Below are positions 10,748 to 21,463 of a stretch of 64,000 bases of DNA, piece by piece. Origin of the DNA: Hormiphora californensis (Eukaryota > Ctenophora > Tentaculata > Cydippida > Pleurobrachiidae); NCBI GenBank assembly GCA_020137815.1, contig CM035359.1:5499356-5563355 (forward strand), read 5' to 3'. The notes under the pieces were generated by a model. It had not been told where the DNA came from. It worked only from the letters and a program-made list of their open reading frames with translations, and did no database searches. Made by a program: the position numbers and the translations under genes. Each line of letters starts with the position of its first letter. Within the stretch, counting starts at the first letter, position 1.

Positions 10748-13700
10748 ATGGATCCTGAACAAGACCCATACACTACAAGCCGCGTATCCCTGCCTACGGC
10801 CCAAACTGAATACAATGTGGGCCGGGAAGCAACACCCTCCACCCGTACTCGATCTAATGCAATGAGAATGTCCCTCACGCCCTCTCTTGCTCCCTCTGAG
10901 ATTGGTGACAGGGTCGAGGTGGCTGGAGATGTGGTGGAGGCGACATACCAACCATCACGATCTCAATTTTCGTTCGGAACAGACAACTATTTTCATCTGT
11001 TTGTCATGAAGCTCACGCACACAAAGTTTTTTAATCGTCTCATGCTGATCATTATCCTGATTAATGCCATCGTCATTTGCATACAACTGGAAACGGATCC
11101 CAAGAAAAGAGATCTACACAAAGTCAGTACAATGTTTTTCTGTAAACACACGTGTTCATACTTCATGATTTCAATACTTTTTAGGAAACAAAACATTCGA
11201 GACAATTCTTTTAGTTTTTCATAACTCCTTCCCCCCCCCCCCCCAGGCGTTCGTCATTCTCAACGATATCTTCCTTGTCGCCTATACCCTGGAATTTCTA
11301 CTCAAATTTTACTCTGATAGAACTTCATATTGGTTCTCCGTCTACAATCTGTTCGACTTTGCCATCCTTGTCGTGGCATTCGTGGATTTAGCTCTTGCGT
11401 ATATCTCAGCAAGGTTTGTGTGTGTTTTAAATGAGTGTGTTTTCCCAAAATAGGAATCAGCGATACATTTCGTATTTCATTAACCCATACTCATCACACA
11501 GATACGATGATAAAGTTATGGATTTGATTCGGTCAATGCGATCCTTTCGGGCGTTAAAAATCGTTAACTTTCTACCGGGGGTCCAGGTATTATATATTAT
11601 TAGATTACTGTGATAGTGTAGGGAATTGATTAAAATTGTCGAAATTCGACTTTATATCGCCCGCTAGTCGACTAAAACAAATTAAAAACAATCTTTTAAA
11701 ATTTACCAAAACAACACTGTACGTCACTAAAATTCCCCGTTTTAAGGTGATTGCGACTGCGCTGGTGCATACCCTTAAAGAGCTGATCCAAGACGTTGTT
11801 CTTCTTCTCTTTCTCATTCTCTTCGTTTTTGGCATAATGGGATTCTACTTTTTCGGGTATGTGTGTATATATTTAATGACCGCTTATTTAAAAATCAAGT
11901 TTGACCTTATTCTATAACAGTGGAGCTCCGGTATATTGGCCACCCGCACAGCGCCTCCTAAAGCGTTTTACACAACGTCCAAAACGTCTTAGACGTCGTG
12001 TAGTGGACAACGCTTTGGGCAATGCTTTTTGCAGGCCACCAATATGACGAAGCTTCACAGTAATCTAGTAAAATTATATGTCCAGGTATGATGCAACGTC
12101 TGATCCAGTTTTGGAATCCTGGGGATCTCTCGCCAATGCCTTTCTCTCCCTTTTTACAATTGTAACAGCTGACAGTTGGTGGAAATTCATCTTGGAGCTA
12201 ATTGAAGAAGGATCATATAATCCGTTCTTATCTCGGGCTTACATCATGATTTTCCTTTTCATAGGTCAGTACCTGCTATGCAGTAATACCTGCTAAAGTA
12301 TTAGAACAATGGGAGCCCTTTGGTTGCAGTAGCATCATATTTTAAAACTTTACAGATCTTTGATTAAATATTGTTTTCGATAAAAATAGGGTTCATGATA
12401 ACAACTATTTTCAGGTCACTTTATCGCCAGTAACCTTTTCATTGCTGTCATTATCACCAACATACAGTGCAGCAGTAATAAATTCAAACAACAGATGCTC
12501 AAAGAAAGGGAGATATTGGTTGAGAACCGAAAACTTGATTTCTGGAAGCGCTCTCGCAGAGAGGTTGGTAGTTACATTTTATTTACCGGGCCCCGATTTA
12601 CCGGGACGATAATCTTCCACCCTGCGCCCATATATGAAACTAACAGTATTTGACCCCGATATACCGGGTACCTATACCCCGATAAACCGGGCAAAACCCT
12701 TTCCCCCGAGCATCCCGGTAAATCGGGGTCCGACTGTAGTTACATTTAATGGAGATCTTGAGATCTCAATACATACTATTGAGTCAATAGACAGAATACA
12801 ATTTCTTTGAACTTATCTTTTACATGTTTTCCTAGGTCAAAAAAATGATTCGAGGGTCTGATGCAGATGGAGAATCCAACTTTGACCGACTTGCAACGGA
12901 TTTCTACTTTGCAATTCCAAAACGAGATTTCATCGTAAAGAGTGATCTGAAATCAAGTCGCCTTTGGATGGATGTCTTTCTAAAGGAGCTAGTCCGAAAC
13001 CAAAAGTTCATGCGCAGAACAGTCAACCTGCACTTTGAAACAGGTAACATTTCATCGCATAATTTCTAGTACACAATCAGACCCCTATTGGCCTATTTAC
13101 CTGGAAAACCCCTTACTTTCCCAGAGAATACAAGTAAATCGGGGTCTGAGTCGGAAATTAGCCCGACTGTAAAGAATCTACATCTACCTACATACTTATC
13201 TTAGAAATGTGTATTTCCATTTTCAACACCAGCGTTTTATTTCAGTGGAAACGATGGGTCCCTTGATAAACTATGTGGAACAAGATACACGGAAACCTAG
13301 CATCTCTCAACATTCTCGTTACACAATGAACCTAAAGGTATTTTGATTATAGTCACACACGACATGAACCTGTAGTTCTTAACCCTTTGGGACCGATAGT
13401 GGCGTCATCGACAGAAATATCTGAAAATTGCTGGAGACACTCCTAACAAGCCTACTTGAAAGCACAACCAAAAAACTCGTCTCTACGAACTTTGTTTCTG
13501 TGGGGTCACCAGTGACCCTATCGGTCTCAAATGGAATGCAAACAATTGAGATTTCGTAGCTATTTTGCCTCATAACTCGAAAACCGCTATTTTTAGGGAC
13601 CCTTGTTTTCTTATAACATTTTAAATTAAAAACCCGGGCCATTTTGAAAAACCACCCAGGACCCCGACCACGAGCCGAAAAAACAAAGGGCCGAGAGGGA

Positions 13701-15850
13701 AAAGAAGGAGCACAAAAAATCTAAAAAAAATTTTCGCGACTTAAGATGTATAGATAACTGGGTTTTGGGTTTTAATTTTGGCCCTAGCCCTTTTGGGAAA
13801 AATGCCGTTTTTTAGCCTTTATCGGTGGCCAACCCTTTAAAATGCACGTAAAATCCAAATTTCTTATTAGGTTAGGGGGAGATAGGGTCACTGGTGACCC
13901 CCCGGTTTTTTTTTCCCTTGAGCGTTGTAAATTGATCAAATCATCACGAAACTTTCCGGGGTAAAAAACCTATGGTTTTTTTTTGATTTTGGGCCATTAT
14001 GGCTCTTTTTAAACCCTTTAGAGATTTTTGGCCAATTACACCAAAATTTCAATTTTTGGCTTAGAGTTGGCCATTTTAGTAAACTAAGAGTTCAAACTTT
14101 TTAAAAGACCCCCCAAAAAACAGCCCCAAAAAGGGTTTTTTCTAACCCGGAAAAAATTTAAATTCTTAGTTTTTGTTCGGACCGCGTTTGAGCAAATTAG
14201 CGGGGGGGACTGGTGCCCCCGGTCTCAAAAAGGGTTTTAAAACGAAGTCACCCCATTTTGCTTTTGCGGAGGGGTAAACCCCCCCTAATTTCATTTGGTA
14301 CCAAAGTTTTTACCGGGGGGAATTTTAAAAAATTTTGCCAAAGGAGTGCTGGTTTTCAAAACGGTTTAATTTCATTCCCCCTGGGGGGTTAAGTTTCCCC
14401 CCTTTCCGGAGGCCGGATGCAAGTCCCCCCCCAACCCCGAAAGACCATTTTTTCAAAAACCCCCTTTTTTAAAGTAGGGTCCCTCGTTGATCCAGCCTTA
14501 AAAGGGCGAGTGTGGGGGTTTACAGCTGTGCACCCGGGGGTTTTAAATTTTGTATTTTAGGAAAAGCCAGCAGAAAAGACCCCCCCATTTTCCCCCCCCC
14601 CCATCTTCCCCTTGGGGGGTTTTTTTTCTCTTCTTCCTTTCCCAAACAAAAAACTTCTTCGACCAACCCAAATCCCTCTCCAACCGCTATAGCAACGGGG
14701 TTTTTGGTTGGGGGTGAGGTAAAGGGGAACCCTTCTTTTCCTACTCAGTCCAAACGGGGTTTTGGGGGGGGGACTCTCTCCTTTGGGGGTTTCCCCGGTT
14801 TGGGGGTTTCCCAAAAAACTCCCCCCCCCTTTTTTTCCCCCTTTTTTTTTATCCACCCCCCCCTTTTACAGTTGGTTTTTATTAAAGCTCTTGAGGTTTT
14901 TTAAATATTTCTTCCTTAGCCACACGCTAGGGAAGGGGGATGTTTAAACTTTCCGAGCCCCCAATCCCCAAAAAAAGGAGGGGGGAAAAAAAAGGGAGGA
15001 AAAAAAGGGAAGACCCCCAAAGAGCCGGGGGGAAAAACCCAAGGGGCCCAAAGGGGAAGAAGAGAGAGCGGGGAAAAGGGGGAGGAGGGAAGGGGAAGAG
15101 CGAGAAGAAGGGGTAGCGATTTTGGGGGGGAAAAAAATGGGGGTCCCTTCTCCCCACCCTCTCCCTTTTATTTTTCCCCCCTTTCCTTTTATGTTTTGGT
15201 TCCCCTATTTCCTTCCCTTTTTTTTGTTAGTGGGTTTTTCCCTTTTTTCAGCCTCAGTGATGCAAGATGGAGTAATGTGGACGATTGTGTTATTCAGAAA
15301 AGCACGAGTGAAACTATCTCTTCTCCTCTCTGGATCTATCTCCTCTCGTATCCTACTCTCTCTCCTACTCTCGTCTCTGCTCTGTCTTCCTCTTCTCTTC
15401 GCTTTCAATCTTAAATCTTTTCAGTACAACACCAAATCCCGTTGACGAGCAAGTTTGTTGAGTCGAGGTCACTTGTGTACACCATTCTTTCTCTACTCAG
15501 TTCCCATCTCGTTCTCTTTGATACGACTCATCTGATCTCTACTTTCTCTCCTGAGCTCCTCTCTCTGCGCGTCTCTCATCTCCTCTATCTATCTCTCGCT
15601 CTCTCATCTCTCTCTTCTCTTCTCTCTCTCTCTCCTTCTCTATCCATCCCACCCTGCACACGTTGTGCTCTCATTCAATGCTCTTGAGGTATAAATATTG
15701 CTTCCTGTAGCCTACACGCTAGTAATGCGGAGTGTTCTACTTACTTTTCCTGTATTACACACACTGCACCTTCAAAACCACCCGTCTATTGCCTCAATAC
15801 CGCCTTGATTCTCTCTCAGCTTTCTCTCTCTCTCGCTCTCTCTCTCTCTT

Positions 15851-15947
<97 letters not shown>

Positions 15948-16178
15948 TGTTAGTCGACAGTCTCCTTCTCCATGCTCTTCACCCACCCTCTTCACAATAT
16001 TTTGTATCGCTATGCTGTGGTTTTGTTTGTTCCTCTCTTATTTTACAACACTTCACTCTCGTCTTTTTTTCAGCATCGCCTGAGCCCGCTACAGATGCTA
16101 CAAGCTCCTTCGAATAATCTGAACCTTCCCCCTGGAAGAAGAGCTAGCTTCCGACGGCCGTCCATGTTTGGGACGTAA
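10748..16178 (+). CDS. Second CatSper-family channel subunit (CatSper2/4-like)
   Basis: Predicted exons are 10748-11122, 11247-11413, 11502-11586, 11747-11856, 12086-12264, 12415-12563, 12836-13043, 13246-13337 and 16074-16178, giving 489 aa with all phases consistent and a stop at 16176-16178. An ~80-residue Ser/Thr/Arg-rich N terminus precedes one six-helix domain. S4 carries Arg191, Arg194, Arg197 and Lys200, and the filter is the canonical TADSW at 273-277. The post-S6 segment is strongly charged (KEREILVE...KRSRRE) and reminds me of CatSper2, but CatSper4 is not excluded. The last intron is 2.7 kb and contains poorly resolved sequence at 13640-15230; the terminal exon fits phase 0 and follows a good polypyrimidine tract. 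The gene lies head-to-tail with the CatSper3-like gene. Confidence 0.75.
11921..12061. mobile_element. pogo/Tc1-like MITE in a channel intron
   Basis: The ends cagtggagctccggtatattgg and the complement of aatatgacgaagcttcacag are inverted repeats starting CWGTG, the terminal pattern of pogo/Tigger-type elements, which duplicate TA. The element is ~140 bp, non-coding, and lies inside the intron at 11857-12085. Confidence 0.55.
12578..12742. mobile_element. MITE with CAGTCGGACCCCGATTTA ends
   Basis: A left part carrying ggccccgatttaccggg and a right end cggtaaatcggggtccgactgta form imperfect inverted repeats, with several internal repeats of the ccgatwtaccggg motif. Related copies occur at about 13075-13170 and 34155-34275. 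The terminal CAGT next to TA suggests a pogo/Tc1-class family. It is intronic in the second channel gene. Confidence 0.55.
13640..15230. other. Homopolymer-rich, apparently unpolished sequence inside an intron
   Basis: Base composition changes abruptly to long runs of c, g, t and a, and recognisable repeats become degraded. A block at ~14880-14935 is a corrupted copy of 15675-15725 (gctcttgaggt...cacacgctag against gctcttgaggt...cacgctag). The motif gggtcac-agtgaccc, intact at 13500-13515, recurs damaged at ~13883 and ~14205. This looks like a tandem-repeat region assembled from low-accuracy reads rather than normal genomic sequence. Open frames here (14512-14904 and others) are not credible. 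Confidence 0.6.
15818..15944. repeat. (CT)n microsatellite
   Basis: A near-pure tctctc tract lies within the last intron of the second channel gene. It has no coding value, although it leaves serine-leucine frames open on the + strand. Confidence 0.95.
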
Positions 16179-16551
16179 ACACTGGAATGCGGGAGAAAAC
16201 ACTGGAAAGTGGGAACTGATAGAACATAGTATATTAATGAAGTGGGAAAGAGAAAATGTTTGTAGGGACAGTGTTGAAAGAAAAACAGACTGAGTCGGTT
16301 GAGATCGATAGAGTCGACATTATATTGTGGGCAATACTGTTTATATTTATCTTCATCATAGAATGTATTTTCCTGCTTACACACGCCCCCGACCCCAATT
16401 CTCTTTCTTGCTTCCTCCTTCTACCTCTACCATTTACATTTGTTTTTCTTCTCTTTTACTTCTCGCTTGCCCTAACCTCCCTGACCCCAGGTTGCTTTCC
16501 TGTTCCACCTACCAACTAACCTTACTATTTTCCCCCTTGTAGCTAGCAACG

Positions 16552-19500
16552 ATGCCAAAGTCCTCAAAATCTAATGCAAAAGCTAATGTAAGTTTAAAAT
16601 TGGTTCCAAATGTTCCAAAACTTGATAATGAATTGATAATTTTATACTTTCTCATACTCAATTTTGTATGATACGTATGCAATGAAAACTAACACCACTT
16701 CCCCTCAGACACGATCGACACCAGACACCGCGGAAGGAACTCGCCGATCCTCCCGACCCCAGCGGAAGCGTGTCTGTATTGATACATTTGAGCACATTGG
16801 CAGTGACGAAGAGAAGGCTCTGAGTGCTGCCCTGAAAGCCTCATTAGAGGAAAGCGAACCACCGACAACTGAGCCTGTTTCACCGCCAAAAAAGGGTCGC
16901 GGTCGGCCGAGAAAAAAGGTCAAAGAGAAAGAGGAAGAGGAGGAAATTCCGAAGACAAAAACTAAGAAGCAGAAAGAAGAGGAAAAGACTGAAGTTCCAA
17001 AAAAGAGAGGTCCAAAGAAGAAAGAAATTGAGAAAGAGGAAGAGAAATCCGAAGATTCTGTTGAAAGTCCCAAAAACAAACGCAAAAAGACGAATGGCAG
17101 TAATGATGCGAAAACCGGCAAAAAACCAGCAGCCGTACCTCTCGCACAACGGAAGTTCGCTGCAGTTGCTTCAAACGGTCGACGGGCACCTTCACGGCGA
17201 AAAGCAACTCCAAAACCAACGTCTGCAGAACGAAAGGCACCTGCACCGCCCGAGAAAGACGGTGAAGATACCCTGAAAACGGAGGAGTTTGTCGACTACC
17301 TCTGCCTTCGGAAAAGTGTCCCCTCAAAGTCTGAATGGAAGAAGTTCAGTGGAGAGGACGAAGAGGATGGGTTAGTGATAGCAGAGAGCGAGGAGTCAGC
17401 TACTGAAGATGGTGAGGAATTTAAAGTGTTTGAGTTTCGTGATTCTATGACTGAGGACGACAGTAAGACGACAGTGACTACCGGTGACCGTGACAAACAC
17501 CCGACAAACAAACGGAAACCACTCCCCAAGAAACGCCGTCTAACACAACAGCATTATGAGGCGAAACTGAAGGCGAACTACCTTGCAACTCTCAATTCGG
17601 TTCCGGTATTTCGTCCAACTGGGGAGGAATTCAAGAATCTCCACGCATACCTTGCCAAGCTGCAACCCCAGTTAGAGGAGTGTGGGATGGCCAAGGTTAT
17701 CCCTCCACCGGGATGGAAACTACCCAATCTGATTCAAGAGGATATCCGGTTTACGATGTGTCAGCAAGAGGTCCACAGGTTGTACCAGAGGAATGGCCCT
17801 AGCACGGCATTGCTGAACCAGATTCGGTCTCATCTGGTTCATGAACACGGTATGGAGTGGAAGGGCCTGCCGTACATCGGTAGTTCACCGGTAGATTTAG
17901 CGAAGTTATCCGGGTTGATGAAGAAGCACGGTGGGCTGCAGGTGGTCATTGACAAGAAGAAGTGGGTGAAAATTGCTGATGAGATGCGGATTCCAAATGT
18001 CGCTGAGAGGGCGAGACAGGTTGAAGAGGTGTACTGTAAATACCTTCTCTCATTTGATCTCCTATCCGATGTTGAGCTGGCTAAGTTGAGACCCATCCCT
18101 GATGTGGAAGGGGAGGGAATTGAAGAGAGGACAGGTCGCAAGATGACTCTCCAGGCCCTTAGGAGACACGACACTAACATGAGAAAAGGAAAGTTCACTC
18201 CGGATGGGCTGGCTGCGACCACCACCGCAGAGCAGAATTTCTGGAGAACCGTTAGTGATGCTGAGGAACATTTTGTAGCACTCAAAGGAGTGGAGTCCAC
18301 CAAGACGCATGGTAGTGGTTTCCCCGCCTATGAACCTCGATACATTGCCCAGAGTGATTGGAATTTAACGAATCTGAGGAACCTCCCTGATGGGGTCATG
18401 GGATTTTTACCTGCTGTGGATACAATTACAACACCCAAACTCGAGTTTTCATCGCTTTTCTCTGCCTCTGGTTGGCATGTTCAACCTCACTTCCTGCCAC
18501 TGATATCTTACAACCATCTCGGCAATGTGAGAGTGTGGTATGTTAGTCCAGATAGTGAGAAGGTCCTGTCAGCTCTTCAGGAAGTTGCCCCTCGTATCGG
18601 CGGGGGTGTGAGGCATGTTATCGACCCAAACTCTGTTATCATTCCTCCATCTGAGATGATAGCTCGTGATATCAGGGTGTGTAGAGCCGTTCAGAAACCA
18701 GGGGAGTTCATAATTACTGCTGCTAAATCGTACACCGCTTCATTCAACCTCGGTCTAAATGTTGTGGAGTCTGTTAATTTCGCGGCTGAAAAGTGGCTAA
18801 ACTGTACAGTTGATAGTGTAAGGTTGTATCAGGGCCACAGACTCCGACCACCGGTTAATATTCCCGGGCTTGTTTGTGATGTGATGAAGCGACAGGACAC
18901 GCTCAGTGAGAAGATGCTAAGGGAAGCAGAACCCTGCCTTACCGCTTTGTTGCTTGAGGAGCTAGATTTGAGAAAGGAGGGAAAGTTACAGCGGGTCTCA
19001 CCCGGTGGAGGGATTGGCAAAACAAGATATTGTGCAACCTGCCATGCTATCTGTCATTTTTCGTTTGCCACTGCTAAAACCAAGGACTCTCCAACATACT
19101 GCTTAGCCCACGCTGGACCTACTACCACCGTGTATTGTCTTCACAGTGACGGGGACTTACGCGAACTTCTGGATCGACTTGAGAAACGTCTCCACCCTAA
19201 ACGAAGCATCGTCCACCCGGTCCAAGCCCTGGCACGTTCAGTGTCCCGTCCTAACCCCACTCCTACAACCCCGACCACTGCGGTAACAAGAACATCATCA
19301 CCGGCTAGTGTTTGTCCTGCCTCACCAGCTGAAGAGGAGGCATTGCGAGAGAATAAGGGAGGGCTGGATCTTCAACAAGTTACACAACCATCACAACAGG
19401 ATACCCCTCTAGTCCCTCCCCCACAAGTTTCAGATGCTATCCAGCCAAACAGCCTGGTGTTCATATCATCAACCTCAGCGTCTGTCTTTGGACCAACCAC

Positions 19501-19693
19501 CCTAGCACGGCCCATCCCGATAAAACCAGCTCCGATTAACCCGTTGAAACTCCTCCCCTCCCTTCTGGTGCACCCCCAACAACAAATGATACCGCCCGGT
19601 GCTGCTGCTGCTGCTGCTGCCGCGGCTGTAGCTGCTGCACGGTCTGCTGGCATTACACCTCCTGCCGCTCTCTGGGAGTGTTACCAACCATGA
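16552..19693 (+). CDS. JARID2: JARID2-like PRC2 cofactor (catalytically dead Jumonji protein)
   Basis: A 12-codon first exon (16552-16587, donor gtaagt) joins in phase 0 to one large exon (16709-19693), giving 1006 aa. In order: a ubiquitin-interacting motif at ~45-61 (EEKALSAALKASLEES); basic AT-hook-like stretches; AQRKFA with Lys161, matching the JARID2 lysine that is methylated and read by EED; KTEEF...LCLR at 202-213, matching the conserved segment after it; JmjN ~308-350; ARID ~370-465; JmjC ~523-710; a C5HC2-type zinc finger ~787-810; and a C-terminal polyalanine run. The JmjC lacks the iron ligands: His602-Val-Gln604 replaces HxD/E, and Thr688 stands at the second His. This is the JARID2 pattern, so a role as PRC2 recruiter and regulator, not a demethylase, is expected. 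Human JARID2 is longer, mainly in linkers. Confidence 0.92.
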
Positions 19694-21463
19694 TTTGAGG
19701 TTCTATGAGGTTCTGTGAGGTTCTGTGAAAACATTTTATTGGACAATTTCCAACCCCCGTGACTGAGTTAGTAAATCTAGTAACTTGATAAGGACTGTTT
19801 AAACGACAGACATATATTGAATTATACAACTGGATTTTTGATTTATTATTATTACGACTGTGAAATTTTCTCTTGACTGACATCTGTGTGTGTTGTGTGT
19901 GTTTTTTGCCGCATTATGATGTGTATGTAGAATAATATAATTTGAGGGCCAGAAGTTGGAGTCAGGAGTGGAGAGAGAGTGTGTATGAGAGAAATAATGT
20001 GTGTGTGAGAGCTAGAGAGAGAGAAATATAGGAATTAGAGCTAGAAACGGAGATAGCAGGGAATCTGAAGCTGTGTTTTCGACCTTCTGCCAATTTTGAA
20101 TTTAAAAAAGTCAAGAGGGAAATTAAGAGATAGATTTAGTGACTGTGAGAGAGAAAATGCAGAGAAAGTGAGATAATAATTATATTCGTTTATGAGTAAG
20201 AGAGAGAGAATATATGTATTCATTTATTTCAACGCCGTTTCTTTAAAGGGGTTTTTACAGCAATTTCTAATGAATAACATTATTTACACATTATCTTATT
20301 TTTTTGTTAGTTGAAAATTGGTTTAGAAGTTTTGTAGGTACAAAGTCCGCAAAAGATGAGCTTTTTCCAGGTTATATCACAACGATTTATTCTGTCCGTC
20401 TGTGTGTGTTAATATATGTATCTGTGTCATGTGTGTGTATGTAAATTAATCCACTATGTATTTGGTTGCTTTTTTTCACAAAAGAATTGCTCCGTTTTTC
20501 TTTGTTTAACTGTTTCCTACAAAAGTTCGTTCTAAATTGAGCCACTCCTCTCTCCTTTTCAGAGCTATGAAGAGCGTTACAAAAATGAGAGAAAGCACAC
20601 ACATCTATAAATCAGAGAAAGCATCAGGTGTTGACCCCCCTCAGAGTGGTTCCAGAAATGAGAAACATATTTTTAAACCCCAGAACGAACTTTTGTATGT
20701 TTTGTTGAGATAACATGTCTCTCGGAACTCCATGTTTGAACGCTTTTAAACACCATTTAAATGTTGAATATTGTTCGAATTGTCTTGTTTTTAATTTACA
20801 AAAGTAAAACATATGCTGTTTGAACTAAATTGGAGGGAAATTGTTCGCAATAATCGTATGTACATCTGTTGTGTCTTCATGTCAGAGTCCAGTGTGTGTT
20901 GCATCGTGTGCGACAGCCACATCCGGCTGAATCTATGCGCGCTCGCAAAATGCTCACAGGAATGCAATTGAATTTTGCAACGATTCCCAAGCAAACGAAA
21001 CTGTCGTCAGCGCTCAGGGTGACTCTTGGGAATCAGGGCGCGCGCGCTGCAACCGTACTGCTGCAAGACACCCTGGATTTGTCTGTCCGTCTCTTGTTTG
21101 TCTGTCTGTTTATCACATCATCATCTGTTCCCAAACAAAATGAAACGCACAATTTAAAATCAGGAGAAACTTTACAGAAGGTTGGTGTTGATATATTTAC
21201 AAAACTACATTATATGTAAAACAGGTTCTCTTTATCTCTCAATCTATTATTGTTCTTTTGTCGGTGTGCATGCAGGTTCTCCCCCCTCTTTTCCTATTGT
21301 GGGCGTGGCACTTCCTGTTGGGCAAATGGAGGAGGTTGAAGGAACATTAAGATAACAGAGTGGGGTACTGATGAGTATTCAATCAATTGTATTGCTAAAC
21401 AAGTCCTAGTCAAAGTTGTATTGAATTTGAAGGGAAAGTCTGACTAGGACTAGTACTAGAGTA
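19694..21463. other. Gene-free interval between JARID2 and TTC29
   Basis: The first few hundred bases are AT-rich and probably JARID2 3' UTR. (GT)n, (GA)n and AT-rich stretches follow. At ~20990-21045 gattcccaag and cttgggaatc face each other as a small foldback inside a GC-rich segment. I see no exon with conserved protein sequence. The two genes are convergent here. Confidence 0.5.

Noticed and set aside
14512-15157. Open frames in the homopolymer-rich intron
   Set aside because: Sequence there appears unpolished, and the frames are Pro/Phe/Gly homopolymers.
8188-16178. Two-pore channel (TPC) or Cav-type channel instead of CatSper
   Set aside because: The filters TAEGW and TADSW fit the CatSper [ST]xDxW pattern, not TPC pores. 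Only one six-helix domain lies in each gene by the simplest model, against four in Cav.
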